Source of the DNA: Spirosoma aerolatum
GTDB taxonomy: Bacteria > Bacteroidota > Bacteroidia > Cytophagales > Spirosomataceae
Direction: 5' to 3'
DNA length: 64,000 nucleotides
Assembly: GCF_002056795.1 (NCBI RefSeq)
Contig: NZ_CP020104.1
Location: 496,001 to 560,000, forward strand
This document shows, one piece after another, positions 8,541 to 16,822 of the stretch (its first letter is position 1; each line of letters opens with the position of its first letter). Below the pieces are notes generated by a model. The model worked only from the letters and a program-made list of their open reading frames with translations, was not told the DNA's origin and did not search any database. Both the position numbers and the translations under genes were made by a program.

Positions 8541-8633
8541 TTGAATTGTTGAGTGATTGAATTGTTGAATGATTGAATAGCTGGCGCAAGCTTTTTCATT
8601 CAACAATTCAATCACTCAACAATTCAATCATTG
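8535..8633. repeat. 37-bp perfect inverted repeat of the 7-bp-period family, copy C
   Basis: The arm at 8535-8571 (CAATGATTGAATTGTTGAGT and on) is the exact reverse complement of 8597-8633, with a 25-base loop. The units are ATTGAAT/GTTGAAT. The left arm contains the TGA stop of the kinase gene and the right arm ends 22 bases before the start of the response-regulator fusion. A hairpin this long inside an operon should affect mRNA stability or the expression ratio of the two partners (inference). Confidence 0.9.
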
Positions 8634-8655
8634 ATAACTCTTTCGCTCTTTACCC

Positions 8656-10320
8656 ATGAAACTACCCATTATTTTCTCCATCGACGACGATCAGCAGGTA
8701 TTGCAGGCTATTCAGTATGACCTGCGAAAACAATACCGAAAAAAATACCGTATCCTTTCAACCAGTTCGGCCCGCGAAGCGCTGGAATCATTGCCCGATC
8801 TGAAGAAAAAAGGCGAAGAAGTAGCCCTGTTTTTATCGGATCAACGGATGCCCGACATGACCGGCGTTGAATTTCTGGCGCAGGCGCGTGCGTTGTTTCC
8901 AAACGCCAAGCGGGTGTTACTCACAGCCTATTCCGACATCGAAGCGGCTATCCGAGCCATTAACGAGGTGCAACTGGATTACTACATTGCGAAACCCTGG
9001 GACCCGCCTGAAGAGAAACTTTACCCGGTATTGGATGACCTGCTGGATGATTGGCAATCCGATTATCGACCAGCTTTCGAAGGACTAAAATTGATTGGGT
9101 ATCAGTTTTCCCCTCGGTCGCACGAATTAAAAGATTTTCTGGCGGGCAATCTGTTTCCGTATCAATGGCTCGATATTGGAGTTGATTCTCAGGCACAGGA
9201 ATTACTTGATTTACATGGCTTAAGCCGCGATCAACTCCCCGTTGTAGTCCTTGAAGATGGAACCGCATTAACGCGACCTTCGCTGAGCGATTTAGGCGAA
9301 AAGCTGGGTTTAAAACCAAAGGCATCCCAGAGTTTATACGATCTGGCTATTATCGGTGCTGGCCCGGCAGGTTTGGCGGCTGCTGTGTATGGCGGTTCGG
9401 AAGGTTTGCGTACCATTCTGATCGACAAGCGGGCACCAGGAGGGCAAGCCGGAACTAGTTCGCGAATCGAAAATTACTTAGGTTTCCCGAATGGCTTGAG
9501 CGGAGCCGACCTAACCCGGCGGGCCATCAGTCAGGCGCAACGGTTTGGGGTCGAATTTCTGGCTCCACAAGAAGTTGTTTCCATCAGGTCGCAGGGAGAG
9601 CAGTACAAGCATATCAAAATGGCGGATGGGAGCGAGGTGGTGGCAAGGGCCATTCTGTTGAGTACGGGTGTTGCGTATCATAAGCTGGAAAATGAAAGCC
9701 TGGACAAGTTCACCGGGGCTGGCGTGTATTATGGAGCCGCTACGACCGAGGCCTATGCATTCAAAGGGAAGCCTGTTTATGTGGTGGGCGGTGGCAATTC
9801 GGCAGGGCAGGGAGCCATGTATTTATCCCGAACGGCTTCGGAAGTGGTCATTTGTGTCCGTCGCCCCGACCTGGCCGAAACGATGTCGCAGTACCTGATC
9901 GATCAGATTGCCAATACGCCAAATATCAGGGTGATGGGCTGCACAGAAGTAGTTGAAGGATTGGGTAAGGAGCAACTGGAGTGTCTGGTACTGGAAAATA
10001 TGAACTCCAAAGAGCGGACGACAGTACCAGCCGCCGGGTTATTTATCTTTATCGGTACAAAACCGTTTACCGACTGGATTGAGATGAATATCATTAAAGA
10101 CGATAGGGGCTTTATCGCCACGGGTCGCGACCTGGCTCGCTATGCAGACTTCAAAAAGGTCTGGAAACATGATCGGGAACCCTATGTGCTTGAAACGTGC
10201 AGTGCAGGCATCTTTGCGGCTGGCGATGTTCGGTCGGGCGCCATGAACCGGGTGGCATCGGCTGTAGGCGAGGGAGCGATGGCGGTCAGCTTCGTCCATA
10301 AATACCTGGCAGAAAACTAA
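8656..10320 (+). CDS. Response regulator fused to thioredoxin-reductase-like flavoprotein lacking CxxC
   Basis: This 554-residue protein has three parts. Residues 1-125 are a receiver domain (DDD near 10-12, phospho-acceptor D62 in LSDQRMPD, K113). Residues about 145-215 look like a degenerate thioredoxin/glutaredoxin fold without a CxxC. Residues about 228-554 are a thioredoxin-reductase-type FAD/NAD(P)H domain with GAGPAG (235-240), PGGQAG, GGGNSA (378-383) and GIFAAGDVRSG. In true thioredoxin reductases a CATC motif follows the YYGA strand; here the site reads AATTEA (361-366), so disulfide reduction through that site is impossible. It probably oxidises NAD(P)H and passes electrons elsewhere, under phosphorylation control by the upstream kinase (inference). 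Confidence 0.93.
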   Translation: MKLPIIFSIDDDQQVLQAIQYDLRKQYRKKYRILSTSSAREALESLPDLKKKGEEVALFLSDQRMPDMTGVEFLAQARALFPNAKRVLLTAYSDIEAAIRAINEVQLDYYIAKPWDPPEEKLYPVLDDLLDDWQSDYRPAFEGLKLIGYQFSPRSHELKDFLAGNLFPYQWLDIGVDSQAQELLDLHGLSRDQLPVVVLEDGTALTRPSLSDLGEKLGLKPKASQSLYDLAIIGAGPAGLAAAVYGGSEGLRTILIDKRAPGGQAGTSSRIENYLGFPNGLSGADLTRRAISQAQRFGVEFLAPQEVVSIRSQGEQYKHIKMADGSEVVARAILLSTGVAYHKLENESLDKFTGAGVYYGAATTEAYAFKGKPVYVVGGGNSAGQGAMYLSRTASEVVICVRRPDLAETMSQYLIDQIANTPNIRVMGCTEVVEGLGKEQLECLVLENMNSKERTTVPAAGLFIFIGTKPFTDWIEMNIIKDDRGFIATGRDLARYADFKKVWKHDREPYVLETCSAGIFAAGDVRSGAMNRVASAVGEGAMAVSFVHKYLAEN

Positions 10321-10398
10321 AAAAATGGACAATGAGCAATGAAGAACGGGCGGCTGTCTTCAGAGGCACATTATTCATGATCCATTGTCAAGAATCCT

Positions 10399-10671
10399 AT
10401 GCTTAAACAAACCATTTGCAATCATATTGCCTCGTTGGCCGAATTACGGACTGCACAGGAGTATGTCTGCGAGGAATGCATCAGAACAGGGAGTTCATGG
10501 GTTCATCTGCGAACTTGCCAGACGTGCGGGGTTACGCTCTGCTGCGATTCATCGCCCAACAAACACGCTACAAAACATTTTCACCGGACAGAGCATCCGG
10601 TTATTGCATCGGCTGAACCGGGTGAGCGGTGGTTGTGGTGCTATGTTGATGAGCAAATCGTATCCTATTAA
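10399..10671 (+). CDS. Small UBP-type zinc finger protein
   Basis: This 90-residue protein is almost entirely one zf-UBP domain (PF02148). Ligands seen are C7 and H9, C24-C27, C40-C43, C48/C49, and H56, H60, H62 and H66, in the expected order, with the conserved TC..CG and H...H.H spacing. In eukaryotes this domain binds the free C-terminus of ubiquitin, but this organism shows no ubiquitin system here. Bacterial copies are often found next to thioredoxin-reductase-like response regulators, as in this case, where the flavoprotein gene ends 78 bases upstream. A role as protein-binding or zinc/redox-sensing partner of that module is inferred. The ATG at 10399 gives a start just before the domain. 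Confidence 0.9.
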   Translation: MLKQTICNHIASLAELRTAQEYVCEECIRTGSSWVHLRTCQTCGVTLCCDSSPNKHATKHFHRTEHPVIASAEPGERWLWCYVDEQIVSY

Positions 10672-10676
10672 AAAGC

Positions 10677-10702
10677 GAAACGAGGACATTCGCCCTCGTT
10701 TC
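10677..10702. terminator. Bidirectional intrinsic terminator
   Basis: GAAACGAGG (10677-10685) pairs with CCTCGTTTC (10694-10702) over an 8-base loop. The stem is followed by ATTTTTTG on the plus strand and by an A/T-rich run on the minus strand. It sits between the convergent zinc finger and SusD-like genes and suits termination of both. Confidence 0.8.
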
Positions 10703-10712
10703 ATTTTTTGTT

Positions 10713-12245
10713 TTACTGTTTATCCCACCAGACGCGGGTATCCAGATTATCGGGGCCCTGTCGGTTGATAGCTTCAGTTAGCTTCGCCAGATTTACTGAG
10801 GCTTCGGAGTCAGGGTAGGAAAGGCGGTTAATAAAGTTCCCTTTGATTTCCTTACCTGGGTAGGGATTGGGGGTGAGCTTCGGATAACCACTCCGCCGGA
10901 AGTTGGCAAACGCTTCGGGGCCGTTTAGCAACGACGCAATCCAGTACTGAGTATTGATTTGCTCCAGTCCGGTAGCGGCAACATATGGATTCTGTTGCAG
11001 ATAAGCCGTAATAGCAGCAGTCGGTACCAGTGAAGTGGCATCGTAATCGCCTAACCGTTGCATATCCGCCGTTACAGCCGCCGTATAGAAATCAGCCGGA
11101 TTTCCGGTTGTCCAGCCCCGTTGAGCGGCTTCGGCCAGCAGCAGTTGCGTTTGTGCATAGGTTACCAGGTAGCAGGGGGCGTCAAATTTGCCCATTCGCG
11201 TACGGTCTAGCTGCGAATAATCGTAAAAACTCGCCAGGCCATCGGCCGTAACACGCGCTGGAATCGTACCGTTATCATAGCCCATTGGCATACCGATCTG
11301 GACGGCTGGGTCTTTACTGGCCCGAGCGGCTGTCTGTTCGGGACCACTTTTAGCACCGACGTACCGAACGGCTATCGAAGTCAACCGTGGATCAGAAGTC
11401 GATTTGAGGTAATCGACAAAATTCTTGGTCAGATAAAAGTTTGCTGCTTCCGTAGATGTCAGTGTATTACCAACGCCATTTTTGTAGTTCGCATCATTCT
11501 TCACGACCGCATTGTCAGCGTTCGACTGCATTAAACCACCAGCTATGGCCTTCTGAGCGGTGGATTGAGCCAGCGTTGGGTTCACTTTCGACAAACGCAT
11601 ACCCGCCCGTAGCAAGACCGAATAGCCAAACTTCTTCCATTTGGCAATATTACCGGCATACATAACCTCACCCGCTTCGGTAGGTTTCGCTGCGTCGAGG
11701 GCAGCCGAAGCTTCGGTTAGCTCCTTAATGATGTCGTTGTAAATGCTCTCCTGCGTGTCGTATTTGGGCGTCGTGTTTTGCGATAGATACCCAAGTCCAG
11801 CTTCCGTGTACGGGATGTCACCATAGGTATCGGTAAGTACCATAAACGAATACGCTTTCCAGATGCGGACCATGTTGTACAGGTTGGTCCGATTGGCATC
11901 CGACTTGGTTTGAGTAATGACATCAATCAGGTACCGAATATTATTCTGGTAATACTGACGCCACAGACCACCATTGTTGCCCGTGGGCCCTCGGTTGTCG
12001 ATGTTGAAATTTCCGCCCGAATTAATACCTGAGTTAGGGGTAAAAATCTGCTGGACGATGCCCTCTTCAAAAATTAACGTAGACCCCGGAAACGCCGTAT
12101 TAATGATAGCGTTGTTAAACGTAAACGTCGGATTTAACGACGTAGCCGCCGTTGGGTTGATATTCAACTGATCGAACCCTTTATCGCAGCTACTCAAGCC
12201 AACCAAGGCCGCGATTAGTGGTGTATAGAGAAATGTCTTTTTCAT
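10713..12245 (-). CDS. SusD/RagB-like outer-membrane lipoprotein
   Basis: This 510-residue protein starts with a lipoprotein signal peptide with lipobox LSSC (C20), then DKGFDQLNINPTAA. That opening and the TPR-like helical body place it in the SusD-like family of RagB-type lipoproteins (PF12771). Such proteins cap a SusC-type barrel at the cell surface and capture glycans or peptides. Other visible motifs are VRIWKAYSFMVLTDTYGDIPYTEA and YLVTYAQTQLLLAEAAQRGW. It lies 105 bases downstream of the SusC-like gene on the same strand, as usual for these pairs. The ligand cannot be told from sequence; no glycosidase or sigma/anti-sigma pair lies directly beside it. Confidence 0.95.
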   Translation of the reverse strand: MKKTFLYTPLIAALVGLSSCDKGFDQLNINPTAATSLNPTFTFNNAIINTAFPGSTLIFEEGIVQQIFTPNSGINSGGNFNIDNRGPTGNNGGLWRQYYQNNIRYLIDVITQTKSDANRTNLYNMVRIWKAYSFMVLTDTYGDIPYTEAGLGYLSQNTTPKYDTQESIYNDIIKELTEASAALDAAKPTEAGEVMYAGNIAKWKKFGYSVLLRAGMRLSKVNPTLAQSTAQKAIAGGLMQSNADNAVVKNDANYKNGVGNTLTSTEAANFYLTKNFVDYLKSTSDPRLTSIAVRYVGAKSGPEQTAARASKDPAVQIGMPMGYDNGTIPARVTADGLASFYDYSQLDRTRMGKFDAPCYLVTYAQTQLLLAEAAQRGWTTGNPADFYTAAVTADMQRLGDYDATSLVPTAAITAYLQQNPYVAATGLEQINTQYWIASLLNGPEAFANFRRSGYPKLTPNPYPGKEIKGNFINRLSYPDSEASVNLAKLTEAINRQGPDNLDTRVWWDKQ

Positions 12246-12350
12246 GATAGAAGAGTTGTCGATTTACGATATTCGGTTTTCTGTTTTCGGTGGCCGACAC
12301 AAGGCCGCTTTGCGTAACCGAGTTCTGTAAAACCGCAGATCGTAACCCGT

Positions 12351-15300
12351 TTAAAATTTAACGTTCAGGTTAAAGCCAATACTGCGTGTGGTGGGCAGAC
12401 CTGTTGATTCCAGACCAACCAGATTATCGGAACTAAAGCCGAATTGTTCAGGATCGATGTTTGGCACCCATTTCTTCAGAATGGCTACGTTGTTGGCGAT
12501 AGCACTTACCCGAATGCCTTTGATAAACAGCGATTTTGGCAAGAAATGCGTGAAGTCGTAACCGAGGCTGATCTGGCGAAGTTTCCAGAAACCGGCATCG
12601 TAGACCACCTGCTCACCCAGACTCTTTGTACGACCTACCGAATAGTAATCCTGTACAAATGCCCGAACAGCGTTTGTTTCACCTTTTTCGTTAACCCCTA
12701 CACCCACCATTTTATTGTCGGCTTCTCCGCGACCAACCAGGGTTTCTTTCTGTAAACCATGCCGGAACGCATTCAGGTTTGTACCCGAGATCATTTTACC
12801 ACCCAGTTTGAAGTCGATCAGAAACGACAGGTTAATGCCTTTATAGTTGAATGTATTGGTAATACCGCCAACATATTTCGGAATAGCCGAACCAAACGAG
12901 ATCGGCGTAGCCGTACGATTAGGCTGGCCATCGCCCCCATGTATGATACGTCCCTGTGCATCGCGTGCGTAACCGTACGTATACAATTGACCCAGGGGCA
13001 TACCCACTACCTGCCGCAGTTCGCCTACGTAAATCCCATTACCAACCACGATCGATTCACCAGGCGAGTCGGTTAGAAGGCGCAACAATTTGGTTTCATT
13101 ATATGAGCCATTCAGAATGACATCCCAGAAGAAATTCTTGGTTCGTACGGGCGATAAGGTGAGCAACACTTCTACCCCACGGTTGCGGCTTTCGCCACTG
13201 TTGATCAGCTTCGTCGTGTAGCCCGATGCATCCGATGCCTGAGCCGCTACAATCTGATCGCTGGTGACTTTGTTGTAGTAAGCCATGTCGAGGGCGATTC
13301 GGTTGTTGAGCAGCTTCAGTTCCAGACCAAACTCGGTTTCGGCCGTGCGGCTTGGGCGTAGCGTAGAGCTGGGAATGGTGCTGGACGTGATGTTGCCGAC
13401 CGGCTGACCCGCGAAGGTGGCTGAGTTGATTGAGTAGAACAGGTTGTTCGAGTAAGGAGATACGTCGCCGTCGCTACCAACTTCGGCATAAGCTGCCCGT
13501 AACTTACCGAAGTTCAGCCAAGCTGGCAGGTTATTGAACGCCTGCGAAAAGACAAAGCTGCTCGTTACCGATGGATACAGAATGCTTCGGTTAGCCGGAG
13601 CCAGTGTCGAGAACCAGTCGTTACGAACCGTTCCGTTCAGATACAGGAAGTCTTTGTACGAAAATTCAGCAGCTCCATACAGCGAATTAACTTTTCGCTC
13701 GCTAAGTCCGTAGGTAGGATCTTTTAAACGGCCGTTTTGCGGTACGTATAACCCACGAATGACGAAATCGGTTACCATCGTGCTATTCAGGTCGCTCCGG
13801 CGGTAGAGCTGGTTGCCGCCAAGCGTAAGGTCAACTCCAATTGAGCCGAATTTACGATTAGCGCCAATCAGAAAGTCGGTGTTCAACTCGCGGAACCGAC
13901 GAACTTCCTGTACGTAAGCACCATTCACATAACCGGCCGGAGCTGCGGCTAGGGAAGCCTGTCCGGTGGGGAAGTTATAATCCTGATCGCGCGACCAGTA
14001 ATCCTGCCCAACACGCCCCTGCACATACAGCCAGTCGGTTACGTTATACCGGGCTGATACGTTACCGAACAGACGATCCCGACGGATGTTTTCGAACTTG
14101 TAATTCAGAACGAAATAGGGATTGGTCCGGTTCATGAAGCGCGAGTAAATGAACTCATTGCCGGTTGCTGGGTTGATCTGATTGGCTTCCAGGACATCGA
14201 GTGGCATCGAGTTGGCCAGGGTGTAGATGACCGTTGGCGTACTGTTGTCCTGCTGGGCAATCTGGGGTGGGTTCTTGTTGTACTCGTTCGAGTAGTTCAT
14301 GGTTCCCGTTACGGTCAGCCGCGACGATAGGTTGTAGCTGAAGCCCAGGTTGAGTGTTTTCCGGTTGAATGAGTTGTTGGGGGTAATTCCTTTGTTGTCC
14401 GTATTCGATAAAGACAGGTTAAAGCCTCCCTTTTCACTGCTCGACGATACGGCTATCGAGTTGGTCCAGGTTGAGCCGTCTCGGTAAAACTTGTTGATGC
14501 GATTACGAACCGGCTCATAGGGAACCGTTACCCCACCAAACAGAACCTGAGTTTGCCCGGCGAATTTTTCGCCGAAACTCCAAACGCCCGATGTTGGGTT
14601 GGGGGCTGTTGGCCGAACGCCATACTCACCCTGACCATACTCGTACTGATAGTCAGTATAATCGAGTGGACGGTCGGTGGTGAAGTTTGTATTGTAGGTA
14701 ACACCAATACCCTGGCTGGCACCTCTCGTTTTGGTTGTAATCAGAATGGCACCGTCTTTGGCCCTTGAGCCGTAAAGGGCGGCCGCCGTGCCTCCTTTCA
14801 GAACCGTCATGCCCTCAATGTCATCGGGGTTGATCGACGAAAGACCATCACCTCCGTCGGAATAGTTTCGGTCGCGACTGGCCACTGAGTTGTCGCCACC
14901 CACGTTACCGTTGTTTTGTCCAAAGTTGGTATTGTCAATGGGAACCCCGTTGACAACGATAAGTGGGTTGTTCTGGCCTGAGAATGACGATTGACCGCGA
15001 ATACGGATTTTACTAGTACCGGCTGCGCCTGTACCCAGGCTCGAAATGTTAACCCCGGCAATTTTGCCTTGCAGGGCATTCATAAAGTTAACCGTCCGGT
15101 TCGTCGTAATTTGGTCGGGGGCAACCGTGGCGGTGGCATAGCCTAGTCGCTTGGCTTCTTTCTTAATCCCCAGTGCTGTTACGACAACCTCGCCCAGGTT
15201 CTGTTCGGCTTCCTGAAGCGTAATGGTCAATTGCGTCTGATTCCCAATCGCTTGCGTTTGTCCGGCAAAGCCGATCGCACTGAAAACCAGCGTAGCGTTG

Positions 15301-15521
15301 GGGCCCACATTGAGCACGAAATTTCCGTTGCCATCGGTCGTGGTACCTAACTGCGAATCCCGCACCAGAATGTTGACACCCGGAATAGGTTGTTGATCCT
15401 TTGCCGAAATGACTCGGCCTGTCACCCGGCGGTCCTGAGCCTGGGCTACCTGACTAATCAGGAAAGCGACCCAAAGCAGGAGGCAGCAGGTGCCACCCTT
15501 CATTGATAAACTGTGTTTCAT
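12351..15521 (-). CDS. SusC/RagA-type TonB-linked outer-membrane transporter
   Basis: This protein of about 1056 residues has a signal peptide ending QVAQAQ, a carboxypeptidase-like regulatory domain (VTGRVISAKDQQPIPGVNIL), the plug domain with the SusC signature NPLIVVNGVPIDN and SINPDDIEGMTVLKGG, and a long beta-barrel ending in NLNVKF with a terminal phenylalanine. It imports a nutrient through the outer membrane with TonB energy, together with the SusD-like lipoprotein downstream. The open frame extends to a TTG at 15566, but the ATG at 15521 (MKHSLSMKGG) gives a normal signal peptide and is chosen; another ATG at 15503 is possible. It is full length, with no frameshift. The substrate is unknown. 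Confidence 0.95.
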   Translation of the reverse strand: MKHSLSMKGGTCCLLLWVAFLISQVAQAQDRRVTGRVISAKDQQPIPGVNILVRDSQLGTTTDGNGNFVLNVGPNATLVFSAIGFAGQTQAIGNQTQLTITLQEAEQNLGEVVVTALGIKKEAKRLGYATATVAPDQITTNRTVNFMNALQGKIAGVNISSLGTGAAGTSKIRIRGQSSFSGQNNPLIVVNGVPIDNTNFGQNNGNVGGDNSVASRDRNYSDGGDGLSSINPDDIEGMTVLKGGTAAALYGSRAKDGAILITTKTRGASQGIGVTYNTNFTTDRPLDYTDYQYEYGQGEYGVRPTAPNPTSGVWSFGEKFAGQTQVLFGGVTVPYEPVRNRINKFYRDGSTWTNSIAVSSSSEKGGFNLSLSNTDNKGITPNNSFNRKTLNLGFSYNLSSRLTVTGTMNYSNEYNKNPPQIAQQDNSTPTVIYTLANSMPLDVLEANQINPATGNEFIYSRFMNRTNPYFVLNYKFENIRRDRLFGNVSARYNVTDWLYVQGRVGQDYWSRDQDYNFPTGQASLAAAPAGYVNGAYVQEVRRFRELNTDFLIGANRKFGSIGVDLTLGGNQLYRRSDLNSTMVTDFVIRGLYVPQNGRLKDPTYGLSERKVNSLYGAAEFSYKDFLYLNGTVRNDWFSTLAPANRSILYPSVTSSFVFSQAFNNLPAWLNFGKLRAAYAEVGSDGDVSPYSNNLFYSINSATFAGQPVGNITSSTIPSSTLRPSRTAETEFGLELKLLNNRIALDMAYYNKVTSDQIVAAQASDASGYTTKLINSGESRNRGVEVLLTLSPVRTKNFFWDVILNGSYNETKLLRLLTDSPGESIVVGNGIYVGELRQVVGMPLGQLYTYGYARDAQGRIIHGGDGQPNRTATPISFGSAIPKYVGGITNTFNYKGINLSFLIDFKLGGKMISGTNLNAFRHGLQKETLVGRGEADNKMVGVGVNEKGETNAVRAFVQDYYSVGRTKSLGEQVVYDAGFWKLRQISLGYDFTHFLPKSLFIKGIRVSAIANNVAILKKWVPNIDPEQFGFSSDNLVGLESTGLPTTRSIGFNLNVKF

Positions 15522-15953
15522 CAGAATAAGAGAGTTGGTTGTAGGTTTATTATTTGAAAAAGACAAAATTTTCTTTCTAAATTATACATTAAGAAAGGAT
15601 TAAATTTGATCTATCTACTTTCTTCATAGCAATCATTCAAAAAATATTTGGAATTATAAATTTGGTTATTCACCTTTGTCTATCAATAAAGAGGATTAGA
15701 GATAGGCAAGCGGCTACGTTTGAAAGTTCATTTAGTCAATCGGTTGATAACCAATAAATAATTCATTGACCTGAACAATTGAAATGAAGATTGCAGGCAA
15801 AAGATGTCATTGAGACACTTTTTACTGTTCTGTTTTTGATAAAGTATTTTTACTTACCAAATTTTTTCGGCAAACACTCAGTTTGCTTTTCATTAATCGA
15901 TTTACTATACTAATTCTATATATTAAATAGTGAATCAAAAAACATGAACACCA
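15522..15953. other. A/T-rich divergent intergenic region, no gene seen
   Basis: This stretch of about 430 bases between the divergent susC-like and PhyH genes is markedly A/T-rich. It must carry both promoters. A TACGTTTG box at 15715-15722 matches the Bacteroidota -7 pattern on the plus strand but has no well-spaced -33 partner. I see no open frame with coding character, tRNA or clear hairpin. Confidence 0.5.
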
Positions 15954-16772
15954 ATGGTACTTAACGAACCGCTAATTTCTCCACAATCAATCGACGGGCT
16001 GACGGCCGAACAGGTAGCTTCTTTTTCAAAAAATGGCTTCCTCCATATCAAAAATTTTGTGAGTCGGGATACCGTACGGCTTTTTATACAGGCGTTGCAG
16101 CGTATAGAAGCCAACTGGATTGCCGAGAAAGTAGATAAAATAAATGGCACGCCCATCAAATATGGTCGCGATGAACATGGCCAGCTTATTGTGCAACGGT
16201 TTGCCTTTGCCTCCTTATTCAGCCCTGTATTGAGTACCTTTCTGCAAAGCCCTGAATTGCAGGCACTGACAACGCTTTTGCGACCCTATGAAGGACGAAT
16301 CAGCGAAGAAGAAAAGGATGGCCTGGTGGTGAATCATTACGTTCGTACTCCGGAGAGTAATTTTTCCAGAATGGGCTGGCATACCGATAGTCCGCGCGAT
16401 CTGTTTCTGGGTCACCGAATCCGGCCCATGCTGAATGTGGGCCTTCATCTGGACGATTGCCCCCAAAGCAATGGCGGATTACGGGTTTTACCGGGTACGC
16501 ATCGGCAAAATACCCTGATGACGCTCTTCCGTAAACGGCAATTTATTGATCATCGACCCGACCGACGCGAAGTTGGATTTGATATTGAAGCAGGTGACTT
16601 GACCATCCATAATGGTAGCCTCTGGCACCGGGTCGAGCAGTCGCCGAAGCTGGGGGCCGAAAGCCGACGTCGGGTGATGTACATTCCCATCATTACGGGT
16701 GATTATCAGCCAAAACATGCCGCCAGTAAAACGCCGTTTTACCATGTTCTAGGCGCAAAAATTCTTAAATAA
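15954..16772 (+). CDS. Phytanoyl-CoA dioxygenase (PhyH) family Fe(II)/2-oxoglutarate oxygenase
   Basis: This 272-residue cytoplasmic protein has the PhyH double-stranded beta-helix. The iron-binding HxD is H143-T-D145 in MGWHTDSPRD. The distal histidine is H225 (or H219) in IHNGSLWHRVEQ. A 2-oxoglutarate-binding arginine probably lies in the following ESRRR. The family hydroxylates or halogenates small molecules, lipids or amino acids using O2 and 2-oxoglutarate. It is the first gene of a tightly packed plus-strand run with a fatty acid hydroxylase, redoxin and other redox enzymes, which suggests a shared lipid or metabolite pathway. The substrate is unknown. The ATG at 15954 is the first in frame after a stop. 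Confidence 0.9.
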   Translation: MVLNEPLISPQSIDGLTAEQVASFSKNGFLHIKNFVSRDTVRLFIQALQRIEANWIAEKVDKINGTPIKYGRDEHGQLIVQRFAFASLFSPVLSTFLQSPELQALTTLLRPYEGRISEEEKDGLVVNHYVRTPESNFSRMGWHTDSPRDLFLGHRIRPMLNVGLHLDDCPQSNGGLRVLPGTHRQNTLMTLFRKRQFIDHRPDRREVGFDIEAGDLTIHNGSLWHRVEQSPKLGAESRRRVMYIPIITGDYQPKHAASKTPFYHVLGAKILK

Positions 16773-16822
16773 CGTTTCTGCTCGGGCGAGTTGTGGTAGC
16801 ATCGACTCATCATTGACGATAA

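Noticed and set aside
401..8633. 7-bp-period repeats as CRISPR arrays
   Set aside because: Units are 7 bases without unique spacers, palindromic, and not beside cas genes.
8667..10320. Naming the flavoprotein fusion a thioredoxin reductase (trxB)
   Set aside because: The catalytic cysteine pair is absent, so the name would claim an activity the sequence does not support.
10385..10768. Alternative-frame protein over the zinc finger gene
   Set aside because: The zf-UBP frame has the complete metal-ligand pattern; the overlapping frame has none and runs through the terminator.
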